A DNA stretch of 64,000 nucleotides from Pycnopodia helianthoides (taxonomy: Eukaryota > Echinodermata > Asteroidea > Forcipulatida > Asteriidae). The DNA lies in assembly GCA_032158295.1 (NCBI GenBank), contig CM063260.1:5279501-5343500 (forward strand). The letters run 5' to 3'. Below the pieces are notes generated by a model that did not search any database, was not told the DNA's origin, and saw only the letters and a program-made list of their open reading frames with translations. How positions within the stretch are numbered: position 1 is the first letter of the stretch; each line of letters starts with the position of its first letter. Both the position numbers and the translations under genes were made by a program. Below, piece after piece: positions 1-15,897 of this stretch.

Positions 1-1036
1 TTTATTATACACAAGAGAGCATAGCCTTAACCCACACGGCTATGAGGCGTTGATACAAAGATTGGTTTGCTTGTCCTACATGTTTCTCCCATAACTTGGT
101 TTACTAAAGGTCATAATGAATATGTAATTTTTATGAATATTAAAATAAGCTGTGATTGTCCAATACTTTGCATAAACTGAATATTCATAAATTTATGAAT
201 GAAAACCTGCCTTACACGTCAGTCGCGCAAAAGGTTATTTCGGATTATTCCATTAGTAGGAGTCCCAGGTAAGTTATATAAACCACCTAAACGTTTTTAA
301 ACCGAACCGTCCCCGACTACCCCCTCCGAATAATTCCAAAGGCGCTGATTCCATCAGAAAGCCACACAATAAATCAAAAGATAGAATTAATAATAACAAA
401 CAACATAACAACTATTGCCATTTATTGAAACACTTGCTCTATTTATTAACCCAAAATGACGACCAGGAGGTGCGCGTTCAAGTGCGCTGCGCGTTTGCAA
501 TGGGTCTATAAAATGGCGGTCTTAACAGATTCCGTGCGCGTTATTAAATAAAAACATCAGTGCAATTTATATCCTAATTTACGGACATTCATATCATCAA
601 CACACGTGTGCTAATGTACCTAGTTCTAATTTCCCCCCTTAACATCATCTGCGTTTACCCCTTCCAGAAATCGAATAGTCCTATCGAATTTCCATCGCGC
701 ATGAACGATGACCGACTGATTGGAGAAATTGCAAAACGCGCGAACACACACACAGTAGGAAAACGATACAAAATGGCGTTGGGCCATTTTCTCACGTCGC
801 GTAGGCCGGTTTTCAGCCCATTTTTCACGCCTTTCCAATTTTTCCTACAACCTATTCATACTTAGGATATTTTTCTCCACTCCTTCCGGACAGGTAAGAC
901 CCAAAATTTTCTTAATTCGGGGCGATTAAAGTGGCGGCCGCCTCCGGAATTTTACCCAATAATTTAGTTTCTTTACCTTTCAGGTTTGTGGACACCACCT
1001 GGTCGCATGGTTGAATAACCATCCTTGCTGAGCCGG

Positions 1037-1113
1037 GTGTTGCAGCTCTCCTCCCGCTGGGCCGAGTGTTGCAACTCTGCTCCCGCTGGGCTGTGTTGCA
1101 GCTCTGGTCCCGA
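1037..1113. repeat. imperfect ~35-bp tandem repeat
   Basis: Two to three diverged units share the pattern gtgttgca(g/a)ctct..tcccgctgggc. The local GC content is much higher than in the flanks. Confidence 0.6.
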
Positions 1114-2108
1114 CGCGTCGGCTGAGTTCGTCTTCTCATGAGTTTCATCACCGTCCTCCCCTAAAATAAAAGAAAACTCCCACTGTCCCTCGGCATACAA
1201 GTGGGTATTGAAGCGAACTTAATGGAGCTCGCAAAGTTACTGAAAACTCAACAGAGAAATAAGCTCGTTGTGGAGGTATTTTCTGCAGCTTTCTTCAAGG
1301 GAAAGCTGGTCCTCTTTCCCTGAGCATTCTGGTCCCTCGCAGCTCAACATCAATGTCGGCAATTTCGTAGTTTTCAGTACTCAACTATGTGACGACTTAA
1401 TGCAGCAACTCACACAAAGTCTGGAGTCATTCACATTGCTGCTAAAACAAAGCCAAAATCACTGATTTTGATAAAGAATATTGACAAAAGACAAAAAGAC
1501 CGGGTGTGTACCCGTGTGTAGTCCGTTGTACCCGCGTGTCAAACTATACAGCACGTGTCTTCGCCCACTAGCTGTCGTCGTAAACATAGCATTGCACAGG
1601 TGATGTGCAAGAAACGAGGAGACGTCTCATTTGCATAACAAAGAGATTTGCATAGAGCTTGACAAAGTCTTGGTCTTGGTTGAAAGAATGCAGGGAATTT
1701 GTAAGACGCATTGAAACTCAAAATGGGACAACAACTTTCAAAACAAGCGAAGGCGCGGTGCGTTCATTGCTGAGCGAGGTATTTTTTAGCTATGACAAAA
1801 ACATTAGGCTAAGTGTAACCACAAGGGAAACTACGTATGTATAAAGAACATGGCATAAACAAAATCCCAGACTAGTATTATTTATCCGCTGGGACGATTT
1901 ACTATTTCGCCTAGGCGATTAACATTTTCTTCCGGCCGATTTTTGTATTATTACTTTTTCGCCATGTCTCAATACACTTCCGTGGAAACAAACTGGGAAT
2001 GCTGTGATCTTAAACCGGTCGTGATCCTTGGCAGTATACTGCTGTATGCGGTTGTATGCGCCCTCGTTGAACAAAAGATATTGGCAAAATAGGGAGAACG
2101 CCAACATT

Positions 2109-2182
2109 AGGGCTAGAAAGCCCAGTTGGTAGAGCACCGGCACGTACACCCGGAGGTCGCAGATTCAAATCCCGTTGCATTA
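2109..2182 (+). mobile_element. tRNA-derived SINE-like element, copy 1
   Basis: The segment carries a box-A-like stretch (cagttggtagagc), a mid region ggcacgtacacccggaggtc and a box-B-like stretch (agattcaaatccc). It is closely related to the copies at 28490-28563 and 31858-31921. All three are followed by an AT-rich tail containing a (t)tcaaccc or ttcaactt stretch. The acceptor-stem halves do not pair well, so a working tRNA is unlikely. Confidence 0.7.
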
Positions 2183-3104
2183 TTCTTCTATTTTAGTTCA
2201 ACCCAAAATTAATCACACAACAAAAACAAAGGGAAGAAAAGGAAATTAAGTGTTTGTAAATCGAAAGGAGTTTCAGTAATAAAGGATTCATAGGCCTATC
2301 AAAATTCTGCCCCGAAAATTCTTAATGAACATGTTTTATTTGAACTTTTTGTTTGAACAAACGGAAGGCAAGGTTTTAAATTAAATGTATTTGAAACCCG
2401 ATGAAGTAACTATGTTAACGAAGACAAACGATATAAGCTACAATAACTTGTACCTATGATGTTAAACGGGGATTGTCGTCACGATCACAGCAGGCCTATG
2501 GCTGCACATGGAATTATGAGCTCTGAGTTGTTTTAATTGGTGCCGACTTTCTTGTGCCGAGTGTCAGTGGGTGGTGTGTTTGCAAGGAGCGAGCATTCAA
2601 AATAATAAACCCCAAAATGGCTTATATTTTTGGAGCGGTTTCGTTCGCGTTCGTAACAGGGTTTTATTTCGACTGTCGCAATCAAAGCAACCAGCGGTGG
2701 TGATTTTGTGGAGGCTATTTCATTAACTTTGACAACACTTCAGACGGGGTATATTATCAGTGGAGTTGGAATCGGTGTAAACTTTTTAATCAGTGAACGT
2801 TCTTGTTGAAACTAGTTTCAGCAAGACTGTTTTCTATCGATTACCAAGTTAGTAATCATGGACTTTGTCTTTAACGTTTCTCTATTGTTCTGGCGTGGCC
2901 AATGGGATTCGTTCCAGCTGCCAGATTGGCAGGCTGCGGATACCTGAACTTTTGGACTCGGCAAGCTAATACCGATACTTCTCTTATCCAGACTGTGATT
3001 ACCACTTTGGCCAATTTGTATTCTTGTACACTTTCGGCGATACATCGATCGAATCTACACCTGACTGTATCGTCTGACTAAGGTTTGTACATGATTATTA
3101 TATA

Positions 3105-3340
3105 GACAGCACTGGGTTGTGTGATCAACCATATGCAAGAAATAACAAACCTGTGAAAATATTGGCTTCATCCGTTGTGCGAGTCAGGAGAAAATAATGA
3201 AAAACCATGCTCAATTTTCAGCATGTAAACACGCTGTCCTTAGTTTGATTGTAACAACCAAAATCAGCTGAAAGACGACTTTAATACGCATTTTGGTTGA
3301 TCACCTCTTCACTCTGTTATAATAAACTTTAAAAACAACA
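3105..3340. repeat. dispersed repeat, 'aacaaacctgtgaaaat' family (partial copy)
   Basis: Shares long stretches with 27195-27493 and with the reverse strand of 36055-36405, including the run containing aataacaaacctgtgaaaat, the aaaaccatgc core and accaaaatcagctg. This copy lacks the far half seen in the others. It lies just upstream of protease gene 1. Confidence 0.6.
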
Positions 3341-3418
3341 ATACTTTTGAATTTTTCTTTCTTTTCCAATTTAATACGAACTTTGACTTCAGGCTTCCTT
3401 CGCAATCTTACTCCAGCC

Positions 3419-6400
3419 ATGAGGATCCTGGTGTTATTCGTTTGCTGCGTCTCTATGGCCGTAGGTAAGACAGACCATCTCCCACTTTTGTATGCCCTAC
3501 TTTTACTCTTTTAAATTTGCATGAAGTCATACACTGCAAAAAGTGGGCTGTTATAAAGTTTATTCTCTTGGTATCCGTAATCCCACAACGGTGTGAATTT
3601 CACCAACGATACAGTATTGAGGAAACTTACACCGTGTCGATGTTGTCACAATTATTGTAGATATGAAAAGAATCAATTTAACACCCCAGTTTTTGCAGTG
3701 TAGTGCATGTACACGAAAGAGTGGAAATGTTTACAAAACACGCATCAAAGAAGATTGTATCTGAAAATTGACAGCCAAACCCCAATCCTGGATCAATCCT
3801 CGAACCGGAAAGATGTCTCTTTTTACAGCTCACAATTTTAGACTTACGTAATTATATTCATGATTTGCGCCCCAAATCGCAAATATTTACGTAAATGTTC
3901 ACGGTTTCAGCCGTGTCGAAAATATTTAGGTAAATATCACAATTTGGGCCCCAAATCGAAAACATGGAAATGTTGACCTACATAGGGCCTATTTACGTAA
4001 ATATTTGCGAATTGGGGTACAAATTGTGAATTTTACTTGAACATTATAGGTATGTTTCTTTCAGCATTTGTACCTGGCCGTCGCAGCTCCCGGAGTCTGA
4101 TTGTTGGAGGCGATCCTTCCCGCCGGACAGCCGTCCATACCAGGTATCAATTCTTCAGAGTAATGACGGAGAAGATCAAGTTTGTGGAGGCACACTCGTA
4201 CACCCAGAATGGGTGGTAACAGCATGTCACTGTGCAGTGTAAGTTAGACTACATTACTGTTGGTATCTTGATGTGGAAACTTTGGATTGGGCGATTTGAA
4301 CTATAAAAAGCTTTGGTATGAAATGAATTTGGGTGGGGAAGATATAATAAAAGTTGAGTATAATGATTCACATAAATATCCCTTGAAATTGTGTGGTTTT
4401 TGTGCAAAGCACAACACGGTCCGCTATTTTGAAGAACTAAATTTTTGACTCCACAAAATGGCGGACTGGTTGTATTTCCAGAGGCAAATTTATGCTTTTA
4501 CAACTATCACGACACACTCAGTGCACTAAACGGTATCACGAATATACGTTTATAGTGAGCAAAATAATATTGGTTCCCCATTCGGAATCAGGATATCTAA
4601 GCATGCTTCGAATAGACCCCTTGTATATGACGTCACAAACCCAACACAGCGCCCTCAATGAAATCAATGAAGACCTGTCATTGGCTGAGAGTTGTGCATG
4701 TTTCAACATAACCTCAGCGATGACGGCCAATGCAAGATGTTTATTAGTATCTGTTAAGGTTTTTTTTTTTTTTTTTTAAACTTCCGGATGATCATCAGTC
4801 AAAACGACGTCTGGGTTGGTGTTGGGTTCCAAGACTTGAGAGATGGGACGTTAGAGGGCGCAAGTATTATCAAAGGCACGTGGGTGAAACACGCCTTGTT
4901 TGATCTGAAGACTTACGACTTTGATATTGCTCTGGTCCAACTGGATACAGCTGCGGTGACTTTCCAGCAGAATCCAGACTATTCCAATCACAACTGCTGG
5001 CAGTGATGTTGGGTCGGGAACCAATCTGTTGGTCAGTGGTTGGGGTAGACTGTCAGGTAGGTTTAAAGATCATATTTAGGGTAATTGTAAATGTACCAGG
5101 GTCTTAACTAAGCTCATCGATAAATTTTGATTGGTCTCAGCTAAGAAATACAATGCAGAAAGAGGCATAGCGTGACCATCTGACGTCAACTTCGAGGCTC
5201 GTGAATAACGCCAGATACCGACATTGAGCGCACTGCAGGATCCTGCCATGCAGATGTACCTGTGACCTCGCATCCATTCACAAGGACGTAGAGGGGTTGG
5301 GGTTTGGGGCAGTTCGATATAATTTCGGGGGGTGAAGAGGGTTAAAGGACAAGGATTCTGAGCGGGGGCTCCCTCCCCTGCCCCCCCCTCTAGTAACACC
5401 AATTGTTACTTGTTTAAATATTCCCCTTGCAGCCCAATTTGGGCTAAACAGGGATTTGTGGACGTCAACAGTCAGGTGGATGAGGTGCCAAAGAAAAGAG
5501 AAAAGTGCACTATTTACAGGTGCAGAAATGAGGAAAAGAATTTGTTGCTCAGATGACCTGGGCGTTTTGAGTTTAATTTCATGAGATGGGCAGTGCATTA
5601 ATCATTATTGGATATTTTGCCGCAGAGAATGGAGATAGGACTAAGGAACTTCGACAGGTCGTCGTGAAAGGTTTGAGCAGAAATACGTGCAAGAATGACT
5701 ACTTGAATGTGAATGGGGTCACAGACAACATGTTCTGTGCTTCAGAAACTGGCAAAGATGCCTGCCAGGTAATGTGTAGCTAAGCAGTAACCAAACTATA
5801 AGTCTCAGGCGTACTCGAACATTTAAGTGCGCGATTCTGTTTCCGTCACACGTTAAAGCAGTTTACTTGGAAACCCCAAGGTTCACAAAATGCTCGAATA
5901 CTCGCGAGACATACCAATTCTAATGAACGTACTGCTGCCATTAAATCCAAGACAAAACTTAACAGTGCTTTTTAGGCACAAAAAGTAGTTAAGCACAACA
6001 AAATTATGCTTGTTGGAATAAGGAATTACCAGCCGAAGTATCGTGTCACATGCACCATTGGTGACTGGTATCCTGTTTAGTTTTGCTTGGCTGAAAATCG
6101 TTCAGCACTGTTGTCTGCTTAACCAGCACTATGAAATATGGACCTGAGGACGTCAGCGCAGATAGTTCTGAGCCAAAGCTCATAATATAACTGCTTAATA
6201 GCTAAGCTGCTTATAATGAGTTTTCCCTCAGAGGTACTGTAAGCAGAGAACCAGTCACAAGCAGTGGACATTTCATGATATTTTGGCCGGTAACCTTTTT
6301 CTGCTAATCAAACTAATGTGTGCTTACATTGGTTGTACTTTGAGTAACTCTTTCAGTAAGAGTCCATTTCAATCAATGTTCCAAAAATTGGGTCGGACGT

Positions 6401-7235
6401 GTGCTTTCCACCGTACGTGGATCATCATCAGGTCACAATCCATAACATGCTGACCAATAGGGCAATCTCATAGGGCAAGGCATTTTCATTGGTAACTGGG
6501 CATTTATATACAAAGTGAAATCTACGGCAACAATCAAGCGCAAAGGCCATGGCCAGGGGCATATCCATTTGCACTGACTTCAAGCGGGCGCGGCTACTGT
6601 TTGCCCATGTTGTCATTTTGGGGAGTCAAAAAGTAGACATTAGCACATGACGTCATTTGAGTAAAGCGCCCTCGCCAATGAGGTCAAAAAGAGCTTGTTC
6701 ATTGACCACTCATGTATACGTCTTGCGTACAAAATAAATCTGTGCGTTTCCATTGTTTTACCATCGCCATACTTCTCTGAGATGGCGGAATGGATGACTC
6801 TAGTGCATAATGTCTATTGCAATCAATTAAACTGTCGCATAAAATGCGCACTGCTCATCATACACAAGGGGGAATTTGACCCCCCCCCCCGCCCCAAATA
6901 GCGCATTCAAGATTTCTCGTGTGATGATGACGTCAACTGAACTAGGTCAAGAAAGACAGTGGTGGTGAAGTATCAGACAGCTAAGCCTAAATATATCGTC
7001 TATTATGCATAATCTTCATGTTTTGTTTTGGTATTTGATTTTCTAGTATGATAGCGGCGGCCCCATTGTGAGTGATTTTGACGAAAGCAAACACGTGGAT
7101 GGAGTGACACTTCAGGGCGCTGTGAGCTGGGGATTTGGCTGTGCAAATCCGAAATATCCAGGTGTCTACACACGCGTGTCCATTTTTTGTGATTGGATAG
7201 ATACAAAGACAGCAGGTGTCGTCACCTGCTCTTAG
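3419..7235 (+). CDS. trypsin-like serine protease (S1A), gene 1, frame-disrupted
   Basis: Secreted trypsin-fold protease, probably digestive or immune. Exons: 3419-3464 (signal peptide, starts [16 protein letters not shown]), 4065-4238 (propeptide, IVGG start, catalytic His in TACHC), 4799-5056 (catalytic Asp in FDIALVQL, then LLVSGWG), 5626-5768 and 7047-7235 (catalytic Ser in DSGGP, VSWG, PGVYTRV, stop). Intron phases match gene 2 exactly. Family knowledge places D189 in GKDAC and Gly at 216 and 226, predicting Arg/Lys specificity. Two breaks interrupt the frame relative to gene 2: one base missing near 4116-4124, just after IVGG, and an offset near 4970, before TIPI. The chain is conserved on both sides of each. 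Exon 3 is 2 nt shorter than in gene 2. Oddities: residue 56 is Cys instead of Ala, and residue 193 is Tyr instead of Gly. Either a recent pseudogene or a functional gene with assembly indels. Confidence 0.8.
3838..4040. repeat. inverted repeat in intron 1 of protease 1
   Basis: A stretch with tttgcgccccaaatcgcaaa followed by tatttacgtaaat is mirrored by tatttacgtaaatatttgcg and aattggggtacaaatt about 120 bp later. A second internal pairing (cacaatttgggccccaaatc) sits between them. This is a fold-back-type element. Confidence 0.6.
4609..4740. mobile_element. internally deleted copy of the TAGACCCCTTGCATA element
   Basis: Begins atagaccccttgtatatgac and ends near gacggccaatgcaagatg, with cagcgccctca and ttggctgagagttg inside. 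These are the same landmarks, in the same order, as the full element at 59291-59721, but with about 300 bp missing between them. It lies in intron 2 of protease 1. Confidence 0.6.
5965..6145. mobile_element. fold-back element, 'agctgcttaagca' family, degenerate
   Basis: Contains the family landmarks aagcacaacaaaattatgctt, accattggtgactggtatcc, tgtctgcttaaccagcac and tatgaaat. Copies at 30150-30393 and 43127-43305 are much better preserved hairpins. It lies in intron 4 of protease 1. Confidence 0.55.
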
Positions 7236-7254
7236 AGTTCTCACGTTTGCTTCA

Positions 7255-7510
7255 ATTCTCTAGTTACATCATTGAGCTACCCTGCCGATATCAACCTCAT
7301 AGATCTCTCCGCTCGTCTTACAAAAACTTCCTCACCCGCCCCCAAGGACTAATTATTATAGCACCAAGGTTTTTTCACACACTTCAACCAATGCACTAGC
7401 ACCTTCACTTAGAACAGCTCCTAACCTGGACAATTTCAAATCCAACCTCAAATCCAAGCTGTTTCGACTTGCCTTCTCTCGACTCACCTTAAAAACTCCA
7501 CGAAAGCACA
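7255..7510 (+). mobile_element. decayed LINE (non-LTR retrotransposon) ORF2 3' end
   Basis: Broken reading frames still give the typical C-terminal tail of LINE reverse transcriptases: a segment RSLRSSYKNFLTRPQG, followed in another frame by SLRTAPNLDNFKSNLKSKLF and RLAFSRL. This order (RSLRSS, then sLRtAPtLdnFKsnLK) is a well-known pattern of that tail. It starts about 20 bp after the stop codon of protease 1 and is frame-shifted, so it is a dead fragment and not part of the protease gene. Confidence 0.7.
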
Positions 7511-10500
7511 ATCATGACATTAATCTACAGACCATGTGACCTTAATGTTGAAATACTGACCTTTGGTGCACTACATGACGTCATTCCCTATAGCAGACAA
7601 CACAACTACAACGTAATACGGTACTATACACTGATCACACGACAAGTTGTATGCTTTTTATTGTAATTGCCTCATAATAGTAAAAAATAATTGCCTCATA
7701 ACAATCTAAAATTGAGATGTGCCCCTTTCATCACATCAAAAGTTGATAAAAATTATACACTAGTCTCCATAGAATCTTACGTTGTCTTCCTGGAGCGTCT
7801 ACAGTAAAATAGAGAGTAAAGAAGGGCTTATCCCAAAGAACTAAGATTGCTCTTAAGACGTGTATCAATCTTAATTGCTAAGCAAAGTGTGTGAGGTGAT
7901 ACTGCTGGCAGTTCATGCTAATACGTTAGAGGTTGGTCAAATCGAGCCCAGGAACATTTTTTAAAATGATATAAATGGATTGGTATAGATATAGTGCAAT
8001 ACGTATCGCTCGACAGTATGCAATAGCATTATACGAGTATTATGACGCAATGCTTTACGGACAGTCAAATTACTACACTTCAAACTTTAATAATACAGTT
8101 TTCAATATTCAATATTTTGTGAAGTGAAACAGTAAAAGTTTAAAATATGAAGTCAGACAAGGAGAGAGATGGTATCTGCACACTATTTAACAATTCACTG
8201 TTAGAAAACGTATTGATTCTGATACCTGGGTCTTCCTTCCAGGAAGTAACTATAGCTCTGTTTCCAACATCCCACCCCATCACACCACCAATTAGAGGTT
8301 GCTGTAATCAGAGGACATGTACCATAATATTTTGTGTGATTTTCGGTAGATGGCAGACCGAGTAATAGGGAAAAAACTGTAAACTTAAAAAAGGGGCAAA
8401 TAAATGGTCTTATCTCACTCCGCAAAATAAATGTGTGAAGGAAGTTTCTTTTAATTTGTCTCATCTTTATAATTACAGATTCCGGGAGTGCAGGGTGACC
8501 CATTTCTGAGTCATTATGACACGGAATATGTTTCAAATTAACCCGAAACTGTGCCAAACTGACGCAGGATCCGAGTCAGAGCCCCCCCCCCCCCCATCCG
8601 GAATCCGGAATCCCGCTAAGTTCCGACCCGAAACTTCTTTTAGAGTGAAAGGCTTCCAAAGAAGCCATAATAATAACCCCGAACGTCCTAAACGTTGTTT
8701 TTGCAGCTAACGGCCATAGCCAGACCGAATTCTCTTGAGATTCGTTCGTACGCAGCTTTAGTTATTTTAAATGCAATCTGTGTCCAATTTTATAGAGCTG
8801 GTTAAGCAGATATTAGTGCTTAACTATTTTCTGCTAAGCAAAACCAAACAGGATGTCATTTGCAAACGTTAAACGGAAGTATTTTGGCTGGTAACCTATT
8901 AAGCAGCTCTGTTAAATTAACCCTTCCTATGAAACATGTTAATTAGATTCATGCAGACGCATCAGCCTCGTACACTAAGGCGCGATGTTCCCTCATTTTG
9001 CCTACGTGTTAGTACGCACGTGCAATTTATATGTTTTAAGGGAAGGGTCTATATATCCCATATGTGCTCTTGAGAGTTTGACCGTGTCTGAATTGGCGAC
9101 TACGGCTATGGCTAGATTTCCGCGTCATCATGCGTTGAAGTATAGTGCGTCCTTACCAACACCCTACTAGTAACAGTCGTAGCTGTAGCTGTAGCCGCCA
9201 ATTCGAATACGGCATTAGCTACCTTACATAGAATAGACAAAGATGGCTGCTCTTAGGTTTAACCACCATTAAAGACATCAATCAAGGAGTGTAAAACAAT
9301 AGTATCCAACAAATGAACGCACATAACACAGCGATGAGGGTATTTCCCGTTCAGCATTGACCAAGTTTGCGCAATGTCCATTTGTCGACTGATATTATCT
9401 GGTACCCATGCTCAAAAACAAGTGTTGGGTACCAGGCAATATCGTATTTCCGGTCAACAAACGGTTCTAGTGCGAACTTGGGCAATATTGCAACACGGCC
9501 GATTGGTGTATGGTACATGTCATCTGTACCTCCAGTGCGGGGGAGGCAAAACCATTCACACAATTTGAGTATTAGACCAATGGGTTTAACTCAAGTTGGA
9601 AATTATTCGTGTAGGTGTATAAAACGTCACGGCAATATCTCACAACGGGAAGATCGGCATAATTTTTCACAAATTAAATCAACACTTATGGTAAACATTT
9701 TTTTTTTAATTGTTCGTGAGTTTGTCTTTTAGCAAAAAGTATTAAAACTTTCTTGTCGGGTTAGAACTCAAAAACGTGTTGACCAATCGGTGATTAAGCA
9801 TCTGTGCCGAAGCCTTGAAGACACTGGACCCCTTTGGTAATTGTCAAAGACCAGTCTTCTCACTTGGTGTATCTCAACATATGCACAAAATAACAAACCT
9901 GTGAAAATTTGAACTCAATTGGTTGTCGAAGTTGCGAGATAATAATGGAAGAAAAACACCCTTGTCACATGAAGTTGTGTGCTTTCAGATGCTTGATTTC
10001 GAGACCTCACGCGTGAGGTCTCAAAATCAGTTCAAATAACTACCTCTTTCTCAAAAACTACGTTACTTCAGAGGGAGCCGTTTCTCCCAATGTTTTATAC
10101 TATCAACAGCTCTCCATTGCTCGTTACCAAGTAAGTTTTATGCTAATAATTATTTTGAGTAATTACCAATAGTGTCCAGTGCCTTAAAGTCAAGTAAGCC
10201 TATAAGACAAGTTTGTGATAAAGGTCAGAGACCGCACTCTCATTCTATACGAAAGTCATCTTTTTATAATATTTTTTTCACAGGAACAAACAACTGATAA
10301 CTGATAAGGATTGAATAAGAATAGCCGTGTTGATAATGTGTTGTCTTAATGATAAGATACGCAGCATAACCTTTTATTTTTTAATTTCATAACCAGGCGT
10401 ATCTTACTTTCTCACCAATAGTATTCATTACAGCTGTCCAAATCACTCAAGGTATATCTAAAAATTTCCCACAGTGTGCGGTGATAAGAATACGAGGCTT

Positions 10501-10595
10501 TGAAAGCAGATATTTTGTGTTTTTTTGTTTTGTCATCATTAGGAAAATCTACACGGGGCAGCCGTTGAGGAGTTTCCTCGCATCAAACTATTACC
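7511..10595. other. intergenic region between the two proteases
   Basis: No coding exon recognised. It contains a degenerate 'agctgcttaagca' copy (about 8796-8935), a C-tract at 8582-8594 and the element at 9814-10187. The open frames at 8147-8365, 8516-8710 and 9367-9732 lack any family signature. Confidence 0.5.
9814..10187. mobile_element. MITE-like element, GGCACTGGACACTATTGG-end family, copy 1
   Basis: Left end reads ttgaagacactggacccc..ttggtaattgtcaaag and right end reads ..aattaccaatagtgtccagt gccttaa, which are terminal inverted repeats. The interior matches 62645-63032 along its length (caaagaccagtcttctcact, gttgcgagataa, cacccttgtcaca). Confidence 0.8.
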
Positions 10596-14298
<3,703 letters not shown>

Positions 14299-14512
14299 GT
14301 TGATTGCTATTTTTTCAACAGGCAGTGCGATGCCCTTTTCGAAGTCTATACTTCGGCTTAGGCTGTGGCTTGTGCTCCGTCAGTAATTTGGAAAACGTGC
14401 GCTTTTGGTACGGATATTCACAGAGGAAGACGGAGCCTAAGCCGGAGTTGAAGCCTAAGCCGCAATTTTGAAAATGGCCAAAGCCTTGTGCGTATTTGAA
14501 CAGTTTGTGAAT

Positions 14513-14626
14513 CTAGGTTCACACGAACAATAGACTGGTTCCCTAAAGACAGGCACTGTCTTACAAACCTAGGTTCACGCGAGCAATAGACTGGCCCCCT
14601 AAAGACAGGCACTGTCTTACAAACCT
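14513..14626. repeat. 56-bp tandem duplication
   Basis: Two adjacent units begin ctaggttcac.cgagcaatag (first unit acacgaac) and each ends ggcactgtcttacaaacct. They differ at only a few positions, so the duplication is fairly recent. Confidence 0.8.
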
Positions 14627-14675
14627 AATGGTTTTATTGGATAGACATCTGCATGGAATGACACGTAACCACTTG

Positions 14676-14780
14676 GGGTGCGTTTTGACGGTCGTAACCA
14701 ACAACTGTTTCGGGTCGCATTGGCCATTGGTCACTGGCCAATGACCGTAACAGTTTGGTTACGACCGCCAAAACGCACCC
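14676..14780. mobile_element. small fold-back (MITE-like) element
   Basis: Starts gggtgcgttttgacggtcgt and ends acgaccgccaaaacgcaccc, so the 20-bp ends are inverted repeats with one offset. Pairing continues inward through gtaacca..aacagttt, and a second short palindrome (ggccattggtcactggccaa) sits at the centre. Confidence 0.8.
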
Positions 14781-15897
14781 TGACTAATAATAACACTAAA
14801 CACAATGAATGAACAGTATTATGGCATGCAAGGTCAAAGGTACATCTGGCAGGCAACCAACGGGTTCTAAAGGCCGGTATCTGGCGCTATTCATGCACCT
14901 CGAAGAGTGACGTCAGATGTTCAGGCTACCACGAACATTGCTTGAACGAGCAAAGGAAACGAACTCGTACAAGGAGCCTAAACGTTCGCATATGTGCATA
15001 AGACTTGCAAAGCCTGTTACTGAAAATTGAACGAGAAAGATTTTGTCCTTAACATAATTATTCGTGCCATTATGAATCGACTTTAAAAACACTCAACACA
15101 ATCAGTTGTTCGGCCCAACCAAAGCTCAACGTAACATGCCAAAATATGAAAACGAATGAGGCTAGGATGAAGCAGCTCTGTTTTAAGGAATGTAAATTAG
15201 ATAAACGCACTACCATTAGATTATCACATTTCTTCAATTGTACAATTACTTAACAGTAAATCCTGATTTGAAATAAAGTTGCAAAAAAAATCATCGAACT
15301 GTCCGCGTCTATCTCCATGCTGTTGTTAGTTTTAAAGCATTCCTAAAATATATACATATATCAAAATCGACGAAACATATATGATTTCTTATTATAAAAT
15401 TCTTATTTCCATGGTGTGGTCAAAATGTTGTTTTAATGCACATGATGATATTCTCTTAAAGGTAGATTACATCACTTGCAGACATGAAACACTGTACCTC
15501 GAAGTTTATACTGAGTACAAAATAACTTACTTGACTGAAAGTACATCTTATTTCTAAGTGTCCAGTGAAATCGTTTCGCCAGGTGTTTCACTTAAAAAGA
15601 AAAGTGCATTTTTGTCTCATTTTAAGCAATGGTCGACCGACCATCGTTTGAATTGAATGTGTGAGTTTTAATAAGGTCTGTCTGCTGACAGCTTATAATC
15701 GTCATCAATTGTTATTCTCGGCAGTCGCGGACGCACAATGATGTAAAGAGGTAGATGGAACGATTATTTTATATTATTATATCGTACTACACAAATCCAC
15801 ATTTTCTTGCAAAAATATAACAATCACCAATGATTGTAATTTCCATTTTCGTATCGGTAGACGTTCATGTAGCAAAAATTGTAAAGAGCAGAACATT

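Larger units (their letters stand above)
1..3418. other. upstream intergenic region, no gene recognised
   Basis: I find no convincing coding exon before the first protease. Short open frames at 608-865, 912-1200 and 1268-1465 have no family signature and no plausible splice partners. The stretch holds a small imperfect tandem repeat (1037-1113), a tRNA-derived SINE-like copy (2109-2182) and a partial dispersed repeat (3105-3340). A possible 3' splice acceptor at about 3382-3391 (ending ttgacttcag) would place a 5'UTR exon junction just upstream of the protease start codon at 3419. Confidence 0.5.
14299..15897. other. intergenic region 3' of protease 2
   Basis: Contains a G/C-rich stretch at about 14350-14470 also found, diverged, at 48880-48970 (both have cggcttaggct and a gtcagt.attt.gaaaacg block), a 56-bp tandem duplication and a 105-bp fold-back. 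No gene is evident, and the rest is AT-rich with no structure I recognise. Confidence 0.5.

Noticed and set aside
608..865. 85-codon plus-strand frame near the left edge
   Set aside because: Overlaps a similar-length frame on the other strand and has no recognisable motif.
7193..7399. Alternative C-terminal extension of protease 1
   Set aside because: This sequence is the decayed LINE tail. The protease stop at 7233-7235 matches the end of gene 2.
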